NCBI GenBank assembly: GCA_016808115.1
Contig: JAEQBH010000651.1
Span: 1,178,001-1,242,000 of the forward strand
Length of the DNA stretch: 64,000 nucleotides
Direction: 5' to 3'
From: Tetrastigma voinierianum
Lineage: Eukaryota; Streptophyta; Magnoliopsida; Vitales; Vitaceae
Of the stretch, positions 58,346 through 64,000 are shown piece after piece; position 1 is the first letter of the stretch, and each line of letters opens with the position of its first letter. The translations under genes and the position numbers were made by a program. Below the pieces are notes generated by a model. The model was given only the letters and a program-made list of their open reading frames with translations, was not told the DNA's origin and did not search any database.

Positions 58346-58773
58346 GACTCAAAGCGTGGCCAGTCTCGCCGGCGGTCTATTAATCGCTAGAGGCGAACCG
58401 TAATGAACTCTCGCCACACCGAGGCACCAAGATGGTCGACTAACCTGGAAGCCATATCAGCCGATAAGAAGTGTGTCGATTACATGTCGAGACCTTACCG
58501 ACATGGTCGATTGGGGCGACCTGGCAGCCGATCCGGCATTAGTAGTGGTCGGCTCTTCAATGGATTTTTAGAGATATTCCCTTTGGACCATGAACTTTAA
58601 TAACCTTTGTAGTCGATAACATTTGTCGATCAGATGTCCATGCTCTTTGTGGTACTCACAATAACTATACTTATGTCTTCAATTCAAGTCACTCCTCTAT
58701 GGATTCGGCCATTCAAACCCCTCTAAAGACTAAACGATTGTTCGGTTATTTGCATGTATATAAAATTGTGCGT
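58346..58773 (-). pseudogene. Tat-lineage gag C-terminal remnant with zinc knuckle
   Basis: The minus strand at about 58605-58690 encodes YCEYHKEHGHLIDKCYRLQR. This is the C-x2-H-x4-H-x4-C knuckle that ends Gag in Tat elements and would bind genomic RNA. The flanking gag is frame-broken. The upstream part of the element is cut off at 58773 by another LTR, so its N-terminus and 5' LTR are not seen. Confidence 0.7.
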
Positions 58774-60114
58774 TGATTCGCATGTGCTTGTGTAGCCCGT
58801 AGGGTATTCTAAATCAACAATATTTATACCCTAACACCTCGAACCGGCGTAGCATAGCTACTATAGCACAGTGGTTCTAGGATCGTCCACAAGGATGGGT
58901 TTTCTTCATGTAAATGACTCACAGTTAGGTTTAAACTGGTGAATTCATTTTGGATTTTTGCGTTGTTATAAAAGAGTAGGTTTTGGTAGTTGAGATCATG
59001 ACCAAATTGATGTAAAAATATAGAAAGAAACCCCTTGAAGTGTCAGGTCACTGGGCTTTCCTAAGGAAAATGAGGGGTTCTCGGAGTCTTTTCCTCGCAT
59101 TAGGGATAGTAACATATAGTTACCTCCCGAATCGGATTTTGGTTTAGCTATAAAACTTGACCCTCAATAACTATCTTTTGAAAATGGCATTCAATGTCCA
59201 TTAATGTTATCACGCTTAAAACTGGGCTTTCGAAATACCTTTCAATGGCTCATAAATGATAACTAATCAACATCATAGATCTAGCAATAAGCATCCAATG
59301 AGCCATAAAAGCTTACCATATACTAACCATTCATGAACTGATCGAAACCTAAAGTCGAGGGAGAACATCGCTGAGCAGTATCACCTACATTGAAACATGA
59401 GGGCCCCTCGTCACACGTGTTCCCTTGCCCGCCCTACTTCAAGGAATGAGGGAGTTTAGCTACTCATCTTTTGAGTTGTCATCCTCAGAGGGTGTTTGTC
59501 TAGCGAGAAAATGAGAGAAAATGAAAAGAAAAACAGGAGCTTGTTCAACCAGCCTCCCAAAATTATACTGAAAGATTTTCAAGATCCTTTACAAGTGTTG
59601 TTTTAGGGATTATATACCACCAAAACCAAACAAATTACAAAAATAAACAAAAGCGGTAAACTATTACCGGGACAAAAATAGAAGAAATCAACAAATGAGG
59701 GACAAAAAGTCAACAAAATTCACAAAGTTACTTAAAATTGCGAGCCTTGCGCATTCGCTAGGTCGCACCGAGAAATTTCGCAGGGCTACTAATTTCCTGG
59801 GCCTCAGGTTGCGAACTTCCAACCCTTGCAAAAATGTGTAAAATCTCCTGGGTGGCTCCGCTCGCCTCTGCATGCTTCATTCCGTCTTTCCGCTCTCATG
59901 CTCTAAGTTCTAATTGATTTCTTCATGCTCGAGCTGCATCCCTATCTTCAATATTTATAGCCTGTGAAAACTACAAAAACTGCTATAAAATTGATCAGAA
60001 GCATTGCTAGGTCATCAACGTGCCAACTAGGTCATTTCAGCTGATTATTAAGAAAAAAGTGCTCAAAACATGGACTTTTAAGAGTATGAAACAACATTAT
60101 TTGGGTACTAATTA
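58774..60114 (-). repeat. Family-1-like LTR L9 (3' LTR of a truncated minus-strand element)
   Basis: This begins TGATTCGCATG and ends GGGTACTAATTA. It has the conserved terminal block at 58800-58920 but a sparse palindrome array (59740-59830), so it is a diverged subfamily member. It is followed by the polypurine tract CTCCCCCCAACC and CCCTTAGCAATG as in A1, which marks a 3' LTR whose interior should lie to the right. Only about 50 bp of 3' UTR is clearly homologous. Confidence 0.7.
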
Positions 60115-60209
60115 CTCCCCCCAACCGACACATTGCTAGTCCCTTAGCAATGAAGGGAGAATAAAGCAATAAAAAATAAGATGAAATATATATATATATA
60201 TAAGAGAAG

Positions 60210-60252
<43 letters not shown>

Positions 60253-60435
60253 AAAATGAGTTTAAAATAAAACGAGGGGATAACACTCAACTTTCAACAA
60301 GAGTCACCAACTTTCTGACTCCCTTGAATTAGTGCCTCGAGCCACTGGTGGCTAGGATAGATCAGCGATTTGTGCCGCTTTCGGATCGACCTTGTCAACT
60401 TCCCAAGCCATCAGAGGCTTGGTCGGATCATCAAG
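60115..60435 (-). other. Polypurine tract, 3' UTR remnant and (TA)n microsatellite
   Basis: The polypurine-tract complement at 60115-60126 is followed by CTAGTCCCTTAGCAATG, conserved in A1 and A2. Two TA-repeat runs follow (60186-60202 and 60214-60249). The rest shows no homology I can recognise. Confidence 0.55.
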
Positions 60436-61580
60436 TTACCCCATAGAGCTTGGGACTCTCTTCTTCTTTGGAGGGCGAGCCGTTGGGTTAGCCCTAAAAT
60501 CCCCAACCCTCTTCCGTTTACCAACTTCGACATGACTAAGAGGGAATTGCTTCGTTATGTCCTCGTTGGGTTCCATTTCTCCGTAGGACAACTCATCTTC
60601 GATACTCTCTGCTTCAACATGGTCTACCAATCTCCTTAGAGCTCAGTCCCTGAACCGAGCATTTGCTAAACCTTGATAGTTCAACCTTGTTATCCCATAG
60701 AGCGTGAAATCCTTGGGATTATCGATAACCTCTCGGATGTTCTTGGGAGTTAACAACTTCTTGTGATCCCGTTCTCAGGCCAAGAGACAAAGAGCGCACA
60801 CCAGGGGGTCCAGTTTGTCAGGGGGAAGCTCATCCACCAATTTCTTGTACCCTCGGGTATTTTCTTATCAAAACCCAACCGAGTAAAAAAAAAACCACAC
60901 GATGAGAAGAAAAGACAAAGTAGCAAGGGATGGAAAGGGATGAAGCTGAATGCCCTAACGCTCGACTTAACTCAGGGTCCAAGTTAATCTTATATTTTCG
61001 AAGTATCAGGTCTTTAGCACAACCCCACACTCCAAGAATCAAGACGTTCCTTGCGGTTTGTTCTTGCTCGTGGTGGACAAGTTAACAACAAGTTGCAAAG
61101 GTTTTGCATAGGCCATAAAATAGTACTTTAGCATTATGCCTCTTCAAGGTATAGGCATAGAGGATCTCCTCAATCCCAAGACGAGTCCCGTATCGATGGT
61201 TCATAACGGAAACCCCGATAAGGACCCGAATGATGTTGATATATGTGTGCTCCGGGTGCATCCGTGTGTAATAAAAGAACTAGTACTGCATCAATGTTGA
61301 TAGAGGCCGCACTTCACGAAGTGAACTTTGAGCCATCAGACGGTTCAACCGACCTCGTCCTCTTCAAGATAAAGGCCAGATCGTGAGCCGCCAAAGGAGT
61401 CACCCGAACGTTCTAGAGCGCAAAGAATACTTCTCCAAAAGTCGTTGGCATGGACATCTCGGCCAAGCTTGAGCCATGTGATGACTCGTTTCCGACCACT
61501 TAACTCAGGTAAGGTCCCATCTCTGAGGAAGAAGCCCTTTCGACTCGCAGGCGACGTGGCTCGAACGCATCTCCTGCAAT
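60436..61580 (-). pseudogene. Unidentified retroelement-type protein remnant
   Basis: A minus-strand coding-like region, read right to left. It contains HTYINIIRVLIGVSVMNHRY and GIEEILYAYTLKRHN (about 61160-61270), QTARNVLILGVWGCAKDL (about 61005-61060), VDELP…DKLDPLVCALCLLA (60770-60845) and NPKDFTLYG…RLNYQGLANA (60655-60725). It ends in a lysine/arginine-rich tail GKRKRVGDFRANPTARPPKK (60436-60510). The T-rich gap at 60850-60960 could be an intron. The pattern resembles the N-terminal domain of accessory ORFs in plant gypsy elements. It could be an antisense ORF of a plus-strand Tat element, or ORF3 of the element ending at L9. Function unknown. Confidence 0.4.
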
Positions 61581-62852
61581 GACTAACCCACCTCGAGCAC
61601 CATCATCTATCATTCGGGATGAATATGAACTGCCAGGGTCTAACATAAGAGGAATGACGACAAGAGTAAGGCATAAGACAACACAAGAAAATATAGAGGA
61701 ACCCTTGGAAGATCCTCAAAGAGAAAAAGAAGCGGGAAACGAAGAAAATCAATGGCTACGAACTACGTACATACTAACCCCGATAAATAAATCTAGGGCC
61801 CCTTCGCCGCCCACCCCACTATAAACACGAGGAAGAAAGAAGAAGAAGAAGAAGAAGAAGAAGAAGAAGGAAAGGAGAGATTCAAAGAAATGATCAGTCC
61901 AAACTATAACAATGACTAATGCCTGAACGAGAGGATAAACGTAATAGCGTAAGTCCCATGGAGAAGCTGAAGTTCTCAAATATCAGTAACGGCCACGATC
62001 GACATCTCGTAATTAGAGACGTAGAGGTTTGAACGCAAAAAAAGCAGGTGCTGAAAAGGTGAGCAGAGAAAGGAAGGATGCTTAAATCCAAAAAAAAGAG
62101 GAAAGGCTAATTTGTTGCTCTAAAAACCCATCATTATGAGCAAGAAGCCCAAAGAGGAGCATTGAATGCAAGGAGCTGTACCCGAGGATGCATGTCCTAC
62201 GGGCTACGAGACCAACCCGATGCCACCACCTATCCAAAAATAGACAGGAACCAACATGTCCCACGCAACCGCTTGTGCAGGGTTACGACACAAGATCACA
62301 TAGTATTACTCCGACATCATAATCCCTCGTTGATACCAGGGGCTAGTGGTGTAGGATAAGCAAAAGCCCAAACATATTAATTAAGGGCTCACCATAAGGG
62401 GGTAATGATACAAGGCCCAACATTAGGAAGGCCGGGGCCCTCCCGTGCCCAGTCATCAATCACCATGCCTTAGGCCCCCGAAGCTTTTCCATATTGGACC
62501 CATCATCGATAACGACTCGAAAATAACCCACCTCGAACCCAATAACCAAAGCCTGCCCGGCGTGCGGCGCATGCATGACCGCCCCACCGTAAAGGTCGAA
62601 CCGGGGCCACAAAGGAGACTACCACCACTCGCTTGATGCAGATACACGTGTCGCTATGAGTGTGAAGTGTAACCCATGCCTTGGTGCCACTATCATCGTG
62701 GGAGGAACCCCAAATGAGAGCTCACCACGTGGCAGAGCCTCTTAGCATATAAAACACACCCTATGTAACAAAGATAGGGACACGTTGTTAAAAACTCAGA
62801 ATCGTGAGAAAGTGAATCTATAAATTTGTAATGCTATTTACATTTCCTCATC
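61581..62852. other. Uncharacterised region, possibly LTR, with (GAA)n and promoter-like motifs
   Basis: No convincing gene is present. A (GAA)n run spans 61830-61870. CACGTGG at 62724-62730 and CATATAAAAC near 62748 form a G-box/TATA-like pair shortly upstream of the PPR fragment. They are equally compatible with a retrotransposon LTR promoter. Terminal repeats could not be defined. Confidence 0.3.
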
Positions 62853-63370
62853 ATGCTTGATAAATATACAAAGTGTGGGAGTGTTGAGGATGCGAAAAGA
62901 TTGTTTGATAACATGCTAGAGAAGGATACTGTCTCATGGACAACTATGCTAGCTTGTTGGGTATGCTAATTAAAATAGGGGACTATGATGCGGCTTGGGG
63001 TATTTTTGATGCAATGCCTAATCAAAATAGTGCTGCATGGAATCCCCTCACATCTGCTTATGAGCAGTGTGGTAAGCCAAATGAGGCTTTGAAGCTTTTC
63101 CATGAATTGCTGCTGAGCAAAACTGCAAAACCTGATGGGGTAACTCTTGTTAGCACTCTCTCAGCTTGTGTTCATTTGGGGGCAATGGACTTAGGTGGAT
63201 GGATCAATGTTTACATAAAGAAGAAGTTAAAATGTCATCTCACTACCTCACTTATTGACATGTATTGTAAGTGTGGGGATCTGCAGAAGGCATTTGTGGT
63301 ATTTCATTCAGTAGAAAGGAAAGATGTGTTTGTTTGGAGTGCCATGATCACAAGTTTGGCAATGCATGAC
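62853..63370 (+). pseudogene. PPR protein fragment (PLS type, OTP81-like)
   Basis: This is part of a pentatricopeptide-repeat protein; proteins of this class bind organelle RNA, often as C-to-U editing factors. The fragment starts in one frame (MLDKYTKCGSVEDAKRLFDN, then KDTVSWTTMLA) and shifts frame at about 62935. It continues with DAAWGIFDAMPNQNSAAWN, SAYEQCGKPNEALKLFHELL, GVTLVSTLSACVHLGAMDLG, LTTSLIDMYCKCGDLQKAF and SVERKDVFVWSAMITSLAMH. About five repeats are recognisable. From memory the closest match is Arabidopsis OTP81 (At2g29760), a chloroplast editing factor. The E/DYW domains and the N-terminal half are absent, so it is a truncated copy. After 63370 the homology ends in unrelated sequence. 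Confidence 0.8.
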
Positions 63371-63468
63371 CTATTAAATTATTTTGTGAAATCAAGAGTA
63401 TTTAGTAAGTCTTAAAACAATTGTTCAATAAATACATTACAAAATACAAACTTTATTGAAACAATGAA

Positions 63469-64000
63469 AACTACAAGAAAAGTGACTTATAGGGACATTA
63501 CTTTAGTTGGGGCCAAAAAAATTTGCAACTAAAGCACATTTTTAGTTTCATATCTATTGAGCTGCAACCACAAGTGACTCTATAGTTGCGGATAAGCTTG
63601 TGTCTCAACTAAAAGTGATTCTATATTTGCATTTAGGATTGAGTCTCAAGTAAAAGTTACTCTATAGTTGCGGATAGGATTGCGTCTCAACTAAAAGTGA
63701 TTCTATAGTTGTATTTAAGATTGAGTCTCAACTAAAAGTGACTTTATAGTTGCATATAGGATTGAGTCTCAACTAAAAGTGACTTTATAGTTGCGACAGA
63801 TTGAAAGAACTAAATGACTCTATAGTTGGGCGTAGTAGCCTTGAGTTGCAACCCGTGAAGTTACTATATAGCCGCGAATAGACTTGAGTCACAAACTACA
63901 ACTACAAATTGTTGATACTTTTATAAAATATCGGGATTTATTAGGATTTAAATGTAAAATCTTGAAAGTTAAGAATTTTACTATTTTTTCCTAAAATATT
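63469..64000 (+). mobile_element. Probable CACTA transposon end with 41-bp subterminal repeats
   Basis: AACTACAAGAAAAGTGAC at 63469 matches the CACTACAAGAAAA terminal motif of plant CACTA (En/Spm) DNA transposons with the first base changed. Downstream, GTCTCAACTAAAAG recurs at 63602, 63643, 63684, 63725 and 63766, an exact 41-bp period with TATAGTTGCGGATAGGATTG between. Such subterminal repeats are the transposase-binding region of CACTA elements. The element continues beyond the right edge. No transposase sequence is in view. Confidence 0.6.

Noticed and set aside
62720..62760. G-box plus TATA motif as the native promoter of the PPR gene
   Set aside because: The PPR fragment is internal (its N-terminus is missing), so its own promoter cannot be here. 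The motifs are more likely from a transposon LTR.

Overview
The window looks like a plant nuclear chromosome segment, most likely from an angiosperm with a repeat-rich genome. I did not identify the species. Nearly all of it is layered, decayed LTR retrotransposon sequence of the Ty3/gypsy superfamily. The only host-gene similarity is a broken pentatricopeptide-repeat (PPR) fragment at the right edge. I saw no intact host gene, rRNA or tRNA gene, or CRISPR array. Names used below are local: family 1 = Athila-like elements with LTRs of about 1.6 kb (copies A0, A1, A2, D and separate LTRs); element B = a distinct Athila-like element with LTRs of about 1.43 kb that still carries pol.

Layout. 1-4280: minus-strand family-1 copy A0 (protease, gag, degraded primer-binding site, 5' LTR). 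4281-6652: plus-strand Athila-type integrase remnant, then degraded LTR-like DNA with tandem repeats. 6653-44845: a multi-level nest. A1 (minus strand) has its 3' LTR split by A2 (minus strand, 7326-38501). The 3' LTR of A2 is itself split by the complete plus-strand element B (8658-20491), and the gag of A2 is split by the complete plus-strand element D (26449-36180). 44846-46961: an unclassified element with a dense array of TGTCGCGACA-type palindromes and a coding-like remnant. 46967-48567: a family-1 solo LTR with perfect 5-bp target duplications. 48573-51568: remnants of other LTR elements, including a chromovirus-like LTR. 51606-58773: a minus-strand Tat-lineage element (gag, protease, RT, RNase H, integrase, 65-bp minisatellite and an antisense accessory ORF) whose RT is split by another family-1 solo LTR. 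58774-60114: a further family-1-like LTR. 60436-61580: an unidentified retroelement-type coding remnant. 62853-63370: the PPR fragment. 63469-64000: a probable CACTA transposon end.

How the parts relate. All family-1 copies whose interior is visible share the order gag, protease, AT-rich spacer, GC-rich third ORF (ORF3), 3' UTR, with no RT, RNase H or integrase. They therefore look like copies of a non-autonomous lineage that moved using enzymes supplied in trans. Element B uses the same tRNA-Asp primer site, encodes a related protease and has remnants of RT, RNase H and integrase, so a relative of B is a plausible helper. The most interesting pattern is regulatory. Each of three LTR families carries its own array of short palindromes. 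In both families where ORF3 is visible, the LTR's palindrome type also occurs just upstream of ORF3; in family 1 it lies beside a TATA-like box. This suggests a shared control site for the LTR promoter and an internal ORF3 promoter.

All coordinates for decayed coding regions are approximate. LTR boundaries were placed by eye, by comparing copies within the window.
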